The notes beneath the pieces are model-generated. The model made no database searches. It saw nothing but the letters and a program-made list of their open reading frames with translations, and had not been told where the DNA came from. Below are positions 33,227 through 42,553 of a stretch of DNA of 64,000 nucleotides, piece after piece. The stretch is from Chloroflexota bacterium. GTDB lineage: Bacteria; Chloroflexota; Dehalococcoidia; Lucifugimonadales; GCA-002723415. The position numbers were made by a program, and so were the translations under genes. Position 1 is the first letter of the stretch, and each line of letters begins with the position of its first letter. The stretch is from positions 13,600-77,599 of the forward strand of contig PBOA01000002.1 in assembly GCA_002723415.1 (NCBI GenBank). Reading direction: 5' to 3'.

Positions 33227-35155
33227 CTAGAAAAATATAAAAAATATCATTATTAATATTATGCCTAAAGATAAGATGCCTCCATAAGTTTGTAACTGTC
33301 CATTCTGCATTTGCCTTAATAGAATTCCTATGTTCAAACTCAACCAACCAATAAACCCAAATACCCTATCCACTATATTTGTATCAAACCAATTTAACCC
33401 CTTAGCAATTCCATTAAGAAAAATCTTTTTTACAATTACTTCTTCATAAATATAATCGAAGTAATATTTATTAATCAATATCTGTCTAGCGAACCTAAAT
33501 TTATCAAAAACTTTAATAAATAAGGAATTTTTAGAAATATAAATCAGATATGCTAAAAGAATAGCTAAAAATGATATTAAAGTAGCACCATAAACAAACC
33601 AATTGGTAAATATATTTACATGAGCCTTCCCTGAAGTATGACCAATAAAATCAGAAAACCAATGACTAGGAATAAAAGCTATAGAAATTATAGGGTTAAC
33701 AATAAAACCAATAAATATTGACGCAACAGATAATATACACAAAGGTATAATCATTACTTTTGGAGATTCATGTAAATCTCCCTTAGAAATATCTCCTTGA
33801 AATTCCCCATGAAATGTTAAAAATATTGCTCTAAACATATAAAAAGAAGTAATAAATACTGTAATAAATGCTAGATAAAACCCGATATTTGCTATTATAC
33901 CTGAAGAAGACCAAGACGCACTCAATATTTCATCTTTGCTCCAAAATCCAGAAAGAGGAAATATTCCTAATAAACTTAAAGACCCAATTATAAAAGTAAT
34001 ATAAGTCCAAGGCATTATTTTTCTAAGACCACCCATTTTATTCATATCAAATGTCCCAGTACTATGACTGATACTACCTGCACCTAAGAACAATAATGCC
34101 TTGAAAAATGCATGGGTAAATAAATGGAATATAGCTGCAGATAGCCCCCCAACACCTAGTGCTAGCATCATATAACCCAATTGACTAATAGTTGAATAAG
34201 CCAAAACTTTCTTTATATCATTCATAGCTAAAGCAATAGATGCAGCAAATAATGCTGTAATACCACCTACAACAATTAGTGTATTCATTGCAATTAATGA
34301 AGCTTCAAACACAGGGAAAAACCTTGCAACTAAAAACACACCTGCAGCAACCATAGTCGCAGCATGTATCAACGCACTAACAGGGGTAGGTCCCTCCATA
34401 GCATCTGGCAACCAAGTATGTAATGGGAATTGAGCAGATTTCCCAATTGCACCAGTAAATATACCTAAAGCAAATATAGTAATAACAAAATCAGATAAAT
34501 AACCTTCTTTAGCTGCAATAATAATATCTTGAATCATAATTGGATTTAATGAATTTGATGCAAATTCTGATTTTTGCACAAATAAATATAATATAGCCAA
34601 TAATAAACCAAAGTCCCCTATTCTAGTAATTATAAATGCTTTTTTCGCAGCAGCGACTGCAGAAGGTTTATGATGCCAAAACCCAATTAATAAATACGAA
34701 CTTAATCCAACTAATTCCCAAAATATAAATAATTGGATTATATTACTCGCCAATACCAATCCCAACATGGCCGTCGTAAACAATGACAAAAAAGCAAAGT
34801 ACCTAATATATCCTTTATCACCAGACATATAACCAATAGAAAATATTTGTACTAATAAACTTATGCTAGTTACTACAACCAACATAACCACTGTAAGTTC
34901 ATCAAGGATAAGGCTTATACCAAAATTCAAGTTCCCAACCGACAAAAATTCATTAGGTTTAAAAGTAATAACTTTTTGGTTAATAGAAAGATCCAATAAT
35001 ATTAGAATTGAAAGCAAAGTAGATAGTCCAATAGCAAAAATAGAAATAAAACTTGATAATCTAACCATTTTGCCAAAAAAAGGTTTAAAAATAAAAAACA
35101 AAATTACAAAAGATATAAAAGGTGAAAAGAATATAGTCCAAAGAAGTTGATCCAT
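33227..35155 (-). CDS. nuoL: NADH-quinone oxidoreductase subunit L
   Basis: The protein (642 aa) is the largest antiporter-like subunit, at the far end of the complex I membrane arm. FIFWELVGLSSYLLIGFW, LHTWLPDAMEGPTPVSALIHA and YSTISQLGYMMLALG are characteristic. The C-terminal part contains the lateral-helix extension typical of NuoL. ATG follows directly after the stop of the small gene 35156-35350, with no spacing. Confidence 0.96.
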   Translation of the reverse strand: MDQLLWTIFFSPFISFVILFFIFKPFFGKMVRLSSFISIFAIGLSTLLSILILLDLSINQKVITFKPNEFLSVGNLNFGISLILDELTVVMLVVVTSISLLVQIFSIGYMSGDKGYIRYFAFLSLFTTAMLGLVLASNIIQLFIFWELVGLSSYLLIGFWHHKPSAVAAAKKAFIITRIGDFGLLLAILYLFVQKSEFASNSLNPIMIQDIIIAAKEGYLSDFVITIFALGIFTGAIGKSAQFPLHTWLPDAMEGPTPVSALIHAATMVAAGVFLVARFFPVFEASLIAMNTLIVVGGITALFAASIALAMNDIKKVLAYSTISQLGYMMLALGVGGLSAAIFHLFTHAFFKALLFLGAGSISHSTGTFDMNKMGGLRKIMPWTYITFIIGSLSLLGIFPLSGFWSKDEILSASWSSSGIIANIGFYLAFITVFITSFYMFRAIFLTFHGEFQGDISKGDLHESPKVMIIPLCILSVASIFIGFIVNPIISIAFIPSHWFSDFIGHTSGKAHVNIFTNWFVYGATLISFLAILLAYLIYISKNSLFIKVFDKFRFARQILINKYYFDYIYEEVIVKKIFLNGIAKGLNWFDTNIVDRVFGFIGWLSLNIGILLRQMQNGQLQTYGGILSLGIILIMIFFIFF

Positions 35156-35350
35156 TTATATTTTCCTCAATATCTCATCTGCAACATGTTCACGGCCTTT
35201 AGGGACTAAGATCCTAAAGGAAGTCATAAAATTCCATTCATTAATTCCTATTTCAGGCATTAATCTTGTAGGTAAACCTTCACTTTCAAATAAATCTTTC
35301 CACATTTGAGCTAATATTAAATTTGAAGCTATTTTATAATCCACCCACAC
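35156..35350 (-). CDS. Small DUF2007-like protein inside the nuo operon
   Basis: The protein (64 aa) reads as a DUF2007-type putative signal-transducing small domain: A...LAQMWKDLFESEGLPTRL, then RILVPKGREHVADEIL. Nothing in it binds metal or spans the membrane. GTG start with GGAG 7 bases upstream. Its position between nuoK and nuoL, in frame with tight spacing on both sides, argues that it is translated and tied to complex I. Its function is unknown. Confidence 0.75.
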   Translation of the reverse strand: MWVDYKIASNLILAQMWKDLFESEGLPTRLMPEIGINEWNFMTSFRILVPKGREHVADEILRKI

Positions 35351-35362
35351 AAAAAATCTCCT

Positions 35363-35674
35363 TTATTTCTTTAAACTATCTATATCAGTAACAAAAATTG
35401 TATCTCGATTTTTATAAATTGACATTACAATAGCTAAACCTAGCGCAATTTCAGCTGCAGCAACTGCAATTATAAAAATAACAAAAATATGCCCATTTAA
35501 ATTTACCAAAGTAAGATTTTGATATTTAGAAAAACCTACAAGAGCTAAATTAACAGCATTAAACATTAATTCTATACACATAAAAATAACAACTAAGTGT
35601 TTTTTTGTAAGTGCACCATATAAACCTATTGAAAAAAGTATTGCAGATATAACTAAAAAATTATTTAAATCCAT
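35363..35674 (-). CDS. nuoK: NADH-quinone oxidoreductase subunit K
   Basis: The protein (103 aa) has three membrane segments and the NuoK pattern GLYGALTKKHLVVIFMCIELMFNAVNL, with the glutamate of IELMFNA and the second one in AAAEIALGLAIV that belong to the proton path. GGAGG lies 8 bases before ATG; the nuoJ stop is 3 bases upstream of that ATG. Confidence 0.96.
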   Translation of the reverse strand: MDLNNFLVISAILFSIGLYGALTKKHLVVIFMCIELMFNAVNLALVGFSKYQNLTLVNLNGHIFVIFIIAVAAAEIALGLAIVMSIYKNRDTIFVTDIDSLKK

Positions 35675-35677
35675 AAA

Positions 35678-36202
35678 TTAATCCTCCCTTATCAAGACAA
35701 AAGCCCCAATAAGAGCAGCTAATAAAAGTATTGATATCACTTCAAATGGTAAAACAAAATTACTAACTAACAATTGTCCTATTTCATTAACACTATTCCC
35801 ATAAGCAAAAGATTCTAGATTTTTTTCAATATGTAAAATATCTATATTCATAAAAACATAAATCGATATCAAACAGAATAAAGCCACCAAACCTGCAGTT
35901 AAATAACTAAATTTATGAGAAATATTTTGTATATCAATATCTCTAGTAAATAAAATAGCAAAAATCAATAACACTGAAATTGCTCCTATATATACAAGTA
36001 TTTGTATTGCTGCTAAAAATTCAGCATTCAATAAAATAAAAAAAGCAGCTATCGTAATAAAACAAATAATTAATGACAACGCTGACCTAAATACACTTTG
36101 CAACAAAACAACTCCTAAAGCAGAAATTATAGATACAGACGAAATTATCCAAAAGATAATTTCAATAAGCATAGAGTTTTCTATTCCTAATTCTGAATTC
36201 AT
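35678..36202 (-). CDS. nuoJ: NADH-quinone oxidoreductase subunit J
   Basis: The protein has five membrane segments and the NuoJ hallmark QILVYIGAISVLLIFAILFTRD. I start at ATG 36202, because it overlaps the nuoI stop as ATGA and has GGGTGA just upstream; the in-frame ATG at 36214 would extend it by four residues into nuoI and has no ribosome binding site. It is a membrane-arm subunit near the quinone site. Confidence 0.93.
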   Translation of the reverse strand: MNSELGIENSMLIEIIFWIISSVSIISALGVVLLQSVFRSALSLIICFITIAAFFILLNAEFLAAIQILVYIGAISVLLIFAILFTRDIDIQNISHKFSYLTAGLVALFCLISIYVFMNIDILHIEKNLESFAYGNSVNEIGQLLVSNFVLPFEVISILLLAALIGAFVLIRED

Positions 36203-36870
36203 CTTTTCACCCATTTATCTTCTTGATCTGATAAGCTTGGCCGTTCATGCCTACCTATTTGATCCCAAGTAATTTCATCTCCAGAATCTGGATCATACCC
36301 AAGTTCTTCCAATTGTGGCCTAAACCAAGTACTGGGCTTTTTAGGGGCCGATTTTAAACGATCTACATTTATAACTAAATCTTTCCTTTGATAAGTTCCT
36401 TCTTCAAATCCACTTCCCATATGCAAAGCATCATATGGACAAGCTTCAACACATAGGCCACAAAACATACATCTACCTATATCAATATCAAAAACATCAA
36501 TAGCATATTTTTGCCCCTCTGGAACAGCCTTGCCACTAGGACTAGTAACAATTTTAATAATTCCTAAAGGACAATATTTAGCACAACTAGCACATCCAGT
36601 ACAACGTTGTTCATACCAAGTAAATTCTTGCCCTCTAAATCTTGGACTTTGAGCTATTTTATCAGGAACAGATATCAAACCTAATAAGGATTTCAAAAAT
36701 TTAACAGGATTATTAATACCCCAACTAATAACATTTTTACCTTCTAATTTAGATAAACCCAGAGGACTTATTTTCCGATCAGGGTATTGGTGAATAGTAA
36801 ACATTCTGCCTGGAGAAATCAAATTCTTCATTGTAACAATCAAGCCTTTTAAAAGTCCTAAACCATACAT
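36199..36870 (-). CDS. nuoI: NADH-quinone oxidoreductase subunit I (two 4Fe-4S clusters)
   Basis: The protein (223 aa) carries two ferredoxin motifs, CTGCASCAKYCP and CMFCGLCVEACPYDAL, that hold clusters N6a and N6b leading electrons to quinone. The C-terminus is longer than in E. coli NuoI and ends in a Lys/Arg-rich segment. AGGAG lies 8 bases before ATG. Because nuoEFG are missing, a soluble electron donor such as ferredoxin may feed this subunit. Confidence 0.96.
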   Translation of the reverse strand: MYGLGLLKGLIVTMKNLISPGRMFTIHQYPDRKISPLGLSKLEGKNVISWGINNPVKFLKSLLGLISVPDKIAQSPRFRGQEFTWYEQRCTGCASCAKYCPLGIIKIVTSPSGKAVPEGQKYAIDVFDIDIGRCMFCGLCVEACPYDALHMGSGFEEGTYQRKDLVINVDRLKSAPKKPSTWFRPQLEELGYDPDSGDEITWDQIGRHERPSLSDQEDKWVKR

Positions 36871-36893
36871 ATAATTTGCTCCTATTAAATTTT

Positions 36894-38090
36894 CTAACTA
36901 ATCATATTAGTTTTATAAGAATGTTTAATTTTTTCTTTATTTTTATTACCAATTATTTGAGTTATACCAAAAAACAACAGTATTGCAAATACCCAATTAA
37001 TTCCTGCCATTATCCAATAATGAGAAGTAGATATAAATCCAGTAACCTTATCCTGAAAAACAAAAACCTCAATGGCTATTGAAAATAGGTTGAACAACCC
37101 TAATCCAAACAAAGGTTTCCATGCAAAATTCATTATTTGATCAATACGCAGCCTAGGCCAAGTTGCCCTGATCCAAAGCATAAAAAATATAACTCCAAAA
37201 ACTTTAATAGAAAACCAAAATTCAGCTGGCAATATCGAAGGACCTTTAAACCCACCTAGATATAAAGTAGTTATAACAATAGCCGAAATAATAGGGGCCA
37301 TAAATTCAGCAAGTGTAATGATAGCAAATTTTATACCAGAATATTCAGTATGGAATCCGGAACCTAATTCTGATTCTGCTTCTATTTGATCAAAAGGAGT
37401 ACGGCTAATTTCAGCAATAGAAGCAGCAAAAAACACAAAAAACCCTATAGGCTGAATTATAAAAAATGGTATTGTTTGGCTCAATACTATATCTGACAAT
37501 GCTAATGAATTGGATAATAATAAAATACCCACTATTGCTATACCCATAGGTATTTCATAAGTAATAAGCATAGCAACACTTCTCATAGCTCCAAACATAG
37601 CATATTTATTCCTGGAAGCCCAACCTCCCATAAATATAGAAATAGTATTCATAGAAGTTATTCCAATTATAAATATAATTCCGATATTCAAAGAACCCAT
37701 AAATGAATTAGGGCCTAATGGAATTACAATTATCACAAGTAAAGTTGTAATAATTAATAATATAGGGGCCATATTAAAAACAACTTTATCTGCAGATTCA
37801 GGAACAGTATCTTCTTTAGTTATAGCTTTAATCACATCAGCAATAGGTTGTAAAATACCAAAAGGACCCCATCTATTAGGACCTAATCTAGACTGGAATC
37901 TTGCTAATGTTCGCCTTTCAAACCAAGTATATAGTGCTGTAGAAATAATTAGTATGTTTATTACAGTCAACGCTAGTGTAATTGCAGAAAAGAAATAAGT
38001 AAATGAACTCAACCAAGAAGGTAAAATAAATTCATATATCTTATATATCCTACAAAAGTTTACAAGTCCTTCAGCCTGTTCACACATCAT
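36894..38090 (-). CDS. nuoH: NADH-quinone oxidoreductase subunit H
   Basis: The protein (398 aa) is the quinone-site membrane subunit, with TWFERRTLARFQSRLGPNRWGP, ADVIKAITKEDTVP and EYSGIKFAI, all conserved. It has a 28-residue N-terminal extension before the first helix compared with shorter homologues. Its ATG overlaps the nuoD stop as ATGA. The C-terminal tail is Lys-rich. Confidence 0.96.
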   Translation of the reverse strand: MMCEQAEGLVNFCRIYKIYEFILPSWLSSFTYFFSAITLALTVINILIISTALYTWFERRTLARFQSRLGPNRWGPFGILQPIADVIKAITKEDTVPESADKVVFNMAPILLIITTLLVIIVIPLGPNSFMGSLNIGIIFIIGITSMNTISIFMGGWASRNKYAMFGAMRSVAMLITYEIPMGIAIVGILLLSNSLALSDIVLSQTIPFFIIQPIGFFVFFAASIAEISRTPFDQIEAESELGSGFHTEYSGIKFAIITLAEFMAPIISAIVITTLYLGGFKGPSILPAEFWFSIKVFGVIFFMLWIRATWPRLRIDQIMNFAWKPLFGLGLFNLFSIAIEVFVFQDKVTGFISTSHYWIMAGINWVFAILLFFGITQIIGNKNKEKIKHSYKTNMIS

Positions 38091-39190
38091 CTATCAACTT
38101 CTCCCATAACAAAATCGACTGAACCTAATATCACAATTAAATCCGACATTTTCCACCCAACTAGCATTTCTCGCAATAAAGATAAATTCATAAAAGAAGG
38201 TGATCTAATCTTACATCTATAAGGGGAAATTGATTGGTCACTAACCAAATAAAACCCCAATTCTCCTTTAGGAGCTTCTATCGATGAATATATATCTCCA
38301 GCAGGAGGCCTAATATTATATGGCACATCAGCCCTGACAGGTCCTTCTGAAATCATATCGACACATTGTCCAATAATTTTCAAACTTTCTCGCATTTCTT
38401 TGATACGAACCAAATATCTGTCAAATACATCCCCATTTTTACCGATAGGGACTTCAAAATTTAATTTATCATAAATTTCATAAGGGTTTGATTTTCTAAT
38501 ATCCCAATCAACTGAAGAAGCTCTAAGCATTGGACCAGAAAGAGATCCGTTTATAGACTGCTCTGCTGTTAAGACTCCAACATTTTTACTTCTTGCCAAA
38601 ACAATCTCATTAGTCGTAACTAAAGATTCTAATTCATCTATATATATAGGCATTTCTTTCATTAAAGCATCTAAATTATCCCAAAAAGCTTTAGGTGCGT
38701 CTTGAAAAACTCCGCCTGGCCTCATATAACTCAAAGTTATCCTAGCACCACAAAGGATCTCAAATAAATCTAATATTCTTTCTCGTTCTCGAAAACAATA
38801 CATTAATGGAGTAGCAAAAGCACCCATATCATTTACCAAGAAACCAGTCGCCATTAAATGGCTAGCAATTCTCTGTAATTCAGCAGCTATTACTCTTAAA
38901 AACTGCGCTCTCTGAGGAACCTCAATTTCACACAAAGCTTCTACAGCTCTAACATAAGCAAGATTATTAGACATACTAGAAACCCAATCTAAACGATCTG
39001 TAAGAGTCACAATTTGTACATACGACCTGGTTTCAGCCAATTTTTCAGTACCTCTATGCATATATCCAAATACAGGATCTACATCTACAACTGTTTCTCC
39101 ATCAAAAGTAACTCTCAATCTAAACACACCATGAGTACTTGGGTGTTGTGGCCCTAAATTTATTGTTACTGGTTCTGTTCTTATAGACAT
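38087..39190 (-). CDS. nuoD: NADH-quinone oxidoreductase subunit D
   Basis: The protein (367 aa) is the 49-kDa subunit that forms the quinone pocket. GPQHPSTHGVFRLRVTFDGE at the N-terminus, GYMHRGTEKLAE and the final SVDFVMGEVDR are diagnostic. It is separate from NuoC here, not fused. AGGGTGA lies shortly before ATG. Confidence 0.97.
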   Translation of the reverse strand: MSIRTEPVTINLGPQHPSTHGVFRLRVTFDGETVVDVDPVFGYMHRGTEKLAETRSYVQIVTLTDRLDWVSSMSNNLAYVRAVEALCEIEVPQRAQFLRVIAAELQRIASHLMATGFLVNDMGAFATPLMYCFRERERILDLFEILCGARITLSYMRPGGVFQDAPKAFWDNLDALMKEMPIYIDELESLVTTNEIVLARSKNVGVLTAEQSINGSLSGPMLRASSVDWDIRKSNPYEIYDKLNFEVPIGKNGDVFDRYLVRIKEMRESLKIIGQCVDMISEGPVRADVPYNIRPPAGDIYSSIEAPKGELGFYLVSDQSISPYRCKIRSPSFMNLSLLREMLVGWKMSDLIVILGSVDFVMGEVDR

Positions 39191-39194
39191 ATAA

Positions 39195-39638
39195 TCACCC
39201 TAAATAACTCCTACGTAAAGGGTGTCCTTCAAAGCCTTCCCATAATAAAACCCTTTTCATATTTGGATGTCCAGAAAATTCCACTCCAACAAGGTCCCAA
39301 ATTTCTCTCTCTTGTAATTCAGCACCTTTCCATAGTTTAGAAATTGAAGGAACAATTGGATTATCAATTTCGTAGCATTTAGTTTTTAAAACAACTCTAT
39401 GATTTCTATCAATAGAATACAAATGATAAATAATTTCAATGAATTCTATATAATCTACAGCAGTAATAGACGTCAAAAAATTAAAGTCCATTTCAACATC
39501 TTCTTTTAAAAACTTCATTACATCATTAATAGATTCAGAAGAAATATAAATATCCTGACCAATTAATATTGCATTTGAATCAATACATTTAGTATTAATC
39601 AAATCTGTTAATTCTTTTTGATTCTTTGTTAATGACAT
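39195..39638 (-). CDS. nuoC: NADH-quinone oxidoreductase subunit C
   Basis: The protein (147 aa) is the 30-kDa subunit of the hydrophilic arm. The family signature is present near the C-terminus as ELQEREIWDLVGVEFSGHPNMKR. It is somewhat short because the N-terminal domain is reduced. The stop is 4 bases before the nuoD start. Confidence 0.95.
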   Translation of the reverse strand: MSLTKNQKELTDLINTKCIDSNAILIGQDIYISSESINDVMKFLKEDVEMDFNFLTSITAVDYIEFIEIIYHLYSIDRNHRVVLKTKCYEIDNPIVPSISKLWKGAELQEREIWDLVGVEFSGHPNMKRVLLWEGFEGHPLRRSYLG

Positions 39639-39675
39639 TAATAAAATTTGTCCATATATTATATATTTAAATCAA

Positions 39676-40257
39676 TTAGTTTTTTAAAATCGAACTTTTT
39701 TTAATTTTTTCATGCAACTGCATCACTCCATATAAAAGAGCGTCTGGTCTAGGAGGACAACCAGGAACATAAACGTCAACAGGTACTATATGATTAACTC
39801 CTTCAACCACACTGTATGAACCATAATAAGGACCTCCACTCGTTGCACATACACCCATTGATATTACCCATTTAGGTTCTGGCATTTGCTCATATACTCT
39901 CTGTATAGCTGGAGCCATTTTCCAAGTGACTGTTCCTGCAACTATCATCAGATCCGCCTGCCTAGGAGTAGCCCTAAAGACCTCCATTCCAAACCTAGCA
40001 CTATCAAATCTAGACATTGCACTAGCTATCATTTCAAAAGCACAACATGCCAGTCCAAATGTCAAAGGCCATATTGCAGCTTTTCTACTCCAATTTAATA
40101 AAGCATCAACAGATGTAACGGCAATGTTACTTCTAATATCTTCAGGAACTTCAATTGACGAATCTGAAATAGGCGAAGAATGAGAAGATTTTAAATCATT
40201 TATTGCACAACCTTCTTCATAATCTAATTTATTAATCATTTCTACTTGAAAAGACAT
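39676..40257 (-). CDS. nuoB: NADH-quinone oxidoreductase subunit B (cluster N2)
   Basis: The protein (193 aa) binds the terminal 4Fe-4S cluster N2. Its four cysteines are visible: the adjacent pair in [12 protein letters not shown], one in GVCATSGG and one in [14 protein letters not shown]. The N-terminal 30 or so residues are an unconserved polar extension. It follows nuoA by 16 bases. Confidence 0.97.
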   Translation of the reverse strand: MSFQVEMINKLDYEEGCAINDLKSSHSSPISDSSIEVPEDIRSNIAVTSVDALLNWSRKAAIWPLTFGLACCAFEMIASAMSRFDSARFGMEVFRATPRQADLMIVAGTVTWKMAPAIQRVYEQMPEPKWVISMGVCATSGGPYYGSYSVVEGVNHIVPVDVYVPGCPPRPDALLYGVMQLHEKIKKSSILKN

Positions 40258-40273
40258 ATAACAAACTCCTAAT

Positions 40274-40672
40274 CTACCAATTTAATACATTTTTCTTTAA
40301 TGCATAAATCCATCCCAAAGCTAGTATACCTATAAACACCACCACTTCGATTAAAATAAAAATGCCAAATTCTCTTGACATAGCCCCAAAACTTATAGCC
40401 CACGGGAAAAGAAATACAACTTCGAGGTCAAAAATTATAAACAGTAAAGCAACAGGATAGTATCTAAAGTTAAATTGATTCCATGGCCCTGAAATGGGCT
40501 CAAATCCACATTCATAAATACTTTGCTTAATTGCATTAGGCATCTTGGGTCTGATTTTTATCTTAGATAAAGACAAAATCCAAGATACCAATATCATGCC
40601 TAGGGGTACTCCAAGTGCTAAGCCAGTAAATATAGCTATAAAACCATATTGACGGAAATATTCGTCAAACAT
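40274..40672 (-). CDS. nuoA: NADH-quinone oxidoreductase subunit A
   Basis: The protein (132 aa) has three membrane segments and the family signature [20 protein letters not shown], followed by [15 protein letters not shown]. It is the first gene of the operon. The leader from the predicted start site (about 40736) is near 64 bases; AGGA lies about 16 bases before ATG, which is farther than usual. Confidence 0.96.
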   Translation of the reverse strand: MFDEYFRQYGFIAIFTGLALGVPLGMILVSWILSLSKIKIRPKMPNAIKQSIYECGFEPISGPWNQFNFRYYPVALLFIIFDLEVVFLFPWAISFGAMSREFGIFILIEVVVFIGILALGWIYALKKNVLNW

Positions 40673-40742
40673 ATAAATTAATAAAATTTCCTAAATTTGT
40701 TTTAATTAAGTAGCTAAATATTATCTAAATAAATATGTGTAA

Positions 40743-40771
40743 ATTATACAGACGAATATATTAGTTTGCAA
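40743..40771 (-). promoter_or_regulatory. Promoter of the nuo operon
   Basis: On the minus strand TTGCAA (40771-40766) and TATAAT (40748-40743) are exactly 17 bases apart. Transcription would start near 40736. It is the only good promoter-like sequence upstream of the nuo genes and stands in the divergent spacer to the polyprenyl synthase gene. Confidence 0.72.
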
Positions 40772-40816
40772 GTGAAAAGTTAAGTTTTATTAATACTAAT
40801 TTATAGTTTAATAATA

Positions 40817-40822
40817 TATAAT
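40817..40822 (+). promoter_or_regulatory. -10 box for a probably leaderless polyprenyl synthase mRNA
   Basis: A perfect TATAAT ends 8 bases before the ATG at 40831, so transcription would begin at or just before the start codon. No ribosome binding site exists in front of this ATG, which agrees with a leaderless mRNA. The -35 is weak. Confidence 0.5.
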
Positions 40823-40830
40823 AAATTTAT

Positions 40831-41877
40831 ATGAAAAACATCCATCCAAATAAATACCCAACAAGTATTTTGCACAAATACCAGCAAATAATAGAAAAAT
40901 CTTTAAAACAACGTATACCTAAAAATAATTCTGAAGTATATAGAACACTACAGTATTCAATGGGATGGATAGACAAAAACGGGAATAAACAAAATAAAAG
41001 TCTTGGTAAATCATTGAGAGCATCTCTTTGCCTTTTCGCTTGTGAAGCTACACATGGCTCATATAATGCTTCAATTCCAGCAGCAGCAGCTATAGAATTA
41101 ATTCATAAATTCTCTTTAATTCATGATGATATTCAAGACAAAGATCAATTCAGGCATAATCAAGCTACTCTATGGCATGTATGGGGTATCCCAAAAGCAC
41201 TAATATCTGGGAATATTCTGAGAATAATTGCAGATAAATGCCTTGAAGATTTAGTAAGAAAAGGTACTAATATTGACCGGGCACTATTTGTAATAGAAAA
41301 CCTTACTCAGTCATATCTTAAAATGATTGAAGGCCAATATTTAGATATATATTATGAAGGATTCCCAGGAATATCTATAGAAGATTACTTAAACATGATT
41401 CAACACAAAACTGGAGCTTTAATTAAGTCTTCATTGCAAATCGGGGCAATAATTGGTACTTCAAATACAAGTATTATCAACTCCTTCTCTGAATGTGGCA
41501 GTGCAATAGGTTATTTATTTCAAATAAGAGACGATATTTTAGGAGTATGGGGTAAATCAAAACATACAGGTAAACCAGTTGGGTCAGACATAAAAAGGAA
41601 AAAGAATTCGTTCCCAATTTGCTATGCAATATCAAATTCAAAAAACAAAACAAAAAAATTTCTAATTGACATATATTCTAAAAAAATTATTACAGATGAA
41701 GATGTAAATGAAATATTAAATGTATTGGATAATTTAAAAGTAAGAAAACATGCTGAAACAATTGCTACCCATCATGGACAAAAAGCAATAAATGCATTAA
41801 ATCAAAAAAACATCCCCCATGCAAACAAAACACAAATGAATGAATTAGTGGATTTTTTATTATCACGAAACTACTAA
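40831..41877 (+). CDS. Polyprenyl (farnesyl/geranylgeranyl-type) diphosphate synthase
   Basis: The protein (348 aa) has both aspartate-rich motifs of trans-prenyltransferases: HDDIQDKD (first motif) and QIRDDILGVWG (second motif, where the last Asp is replaced by Gly). It elongates DMAPP with IPP to a C15-C20 chain in the cytoplasm. Chain length cannot be told reliably. It stands at the head of a plus-strand run that ends in hpnCDE, so it probably supplies farnesyl diphosphate for squalene. No ribosome binding site precedes ATG; see the -10 entry. Confidence 0.93.
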   Translation: MKNIHPNKYPTSILHKYQQIIEKSLKQRIPKNNSEVYRTLQYSMGWIDKNGNKQNKSLGKSLRASLCLFACEATHGSYNASIPAAAAIELIHKFSLIHDDIQDKDQFRHNQATLWHVWGIPKALISGNILRIIADKCLEDLVRKGTNIDRALFVIENLTQSYLKMIEGQYLDIYYEGFPGISIEDYLNMIQHKTGALIKSSLQIGAIIGTSNTSIINSFSECGSAIGYLFQIRDDILGVWGKSKHTGKPVGSDIKRKKNSFPICYAISNSKNKTKKFLIDIYSKKIITDEDVNEILNVLDNLKVRKHAETIATHHGQKAINALNQKNIPHANKTQMNELVDFLLSRNY

Positions 41878-42011
41878 TTTTTTAAATATTTATAAAACAA
41901 TGTTATACTTAACAAATAAGATCAGTTGAATTAATTAATTAAATTTTATAATCTATATATTTGGAAATATTACTGAAAAACAACTAAAATAATAAGGATA
42001 ATTAAAGATCA

Positions 42012-42509
42012 ATGATAGAAGATATTATATTAAACAAAAACGAATCTTCAATCAGTACGCAAACCTTTACTATAAAAATAAATGTTGACAAAAAAACATC
42101 CGCAAAGTTTTTTGATATTACGGATAGTATCAAAAAACTAATTAATGAATCTAAAATAAATTCGGGTATTGCTGTAATTTTCTCTAAGCACACTACGTCA
42201 GCTATAGTAATTCAGGAAAACGAACCATTACTCCTGCAAGATTTGTCAAATTTACTGGAATGCATTGCTCCTAAAGAAGCAAAATACAAGCATAATGATT
42301 TTGATATAAGGACTGTTCATATGCATGAAGATGAATGTCCTAATGGGCATTCGCACTGTCAACACTTAGTACTAGGTTCCAGTGAAACTATTCCAATAGT
42401 TAACAACGAATTAACCCTTGGAAACTGGCAAAGAATATTTCACGTAGAATTAGACAAGGAAGGTCCAGCAATTCAGCGTGAAATTATAGTACAAATACTT
42501 GGTACATAG
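42012..42509 (+). CDS. YjbQ/UPF0047 family protein
   Basis: The protein (165 aa) has the conserved core of the family: FSKHTTSAIVIQENEP, then the histidine-rich HMHEDECPNGHSHCQHLVLG and GNWQRIFHVELD near the C-terminus. Members are small trimeric proteins, annotated in some species as secondary thiamine-phosphate synthase. A metal may bind the histidines. It sits between prenyl synthase and hpnC genes without a known connection. Confidence 0.9.
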   Translation: MIEDIILNKNESSISTQTFTIKINVDKKTSAKFFDITDSIKKLINESKINSGIAVIFSKHTTSAIVIQENEPLLLQDLSNLLECIAPKEAKYKHNDFDIRTVHMHEDECPNGHSHCQHLVLGSSETIPIVNNELTLGNWQRIFHVELDKEGPAIQREIIVQILGT

Positions 42510-42553
42510 TAATATTTTTTTTACTCATTTACTTAATGAAATAAAAACATAAT

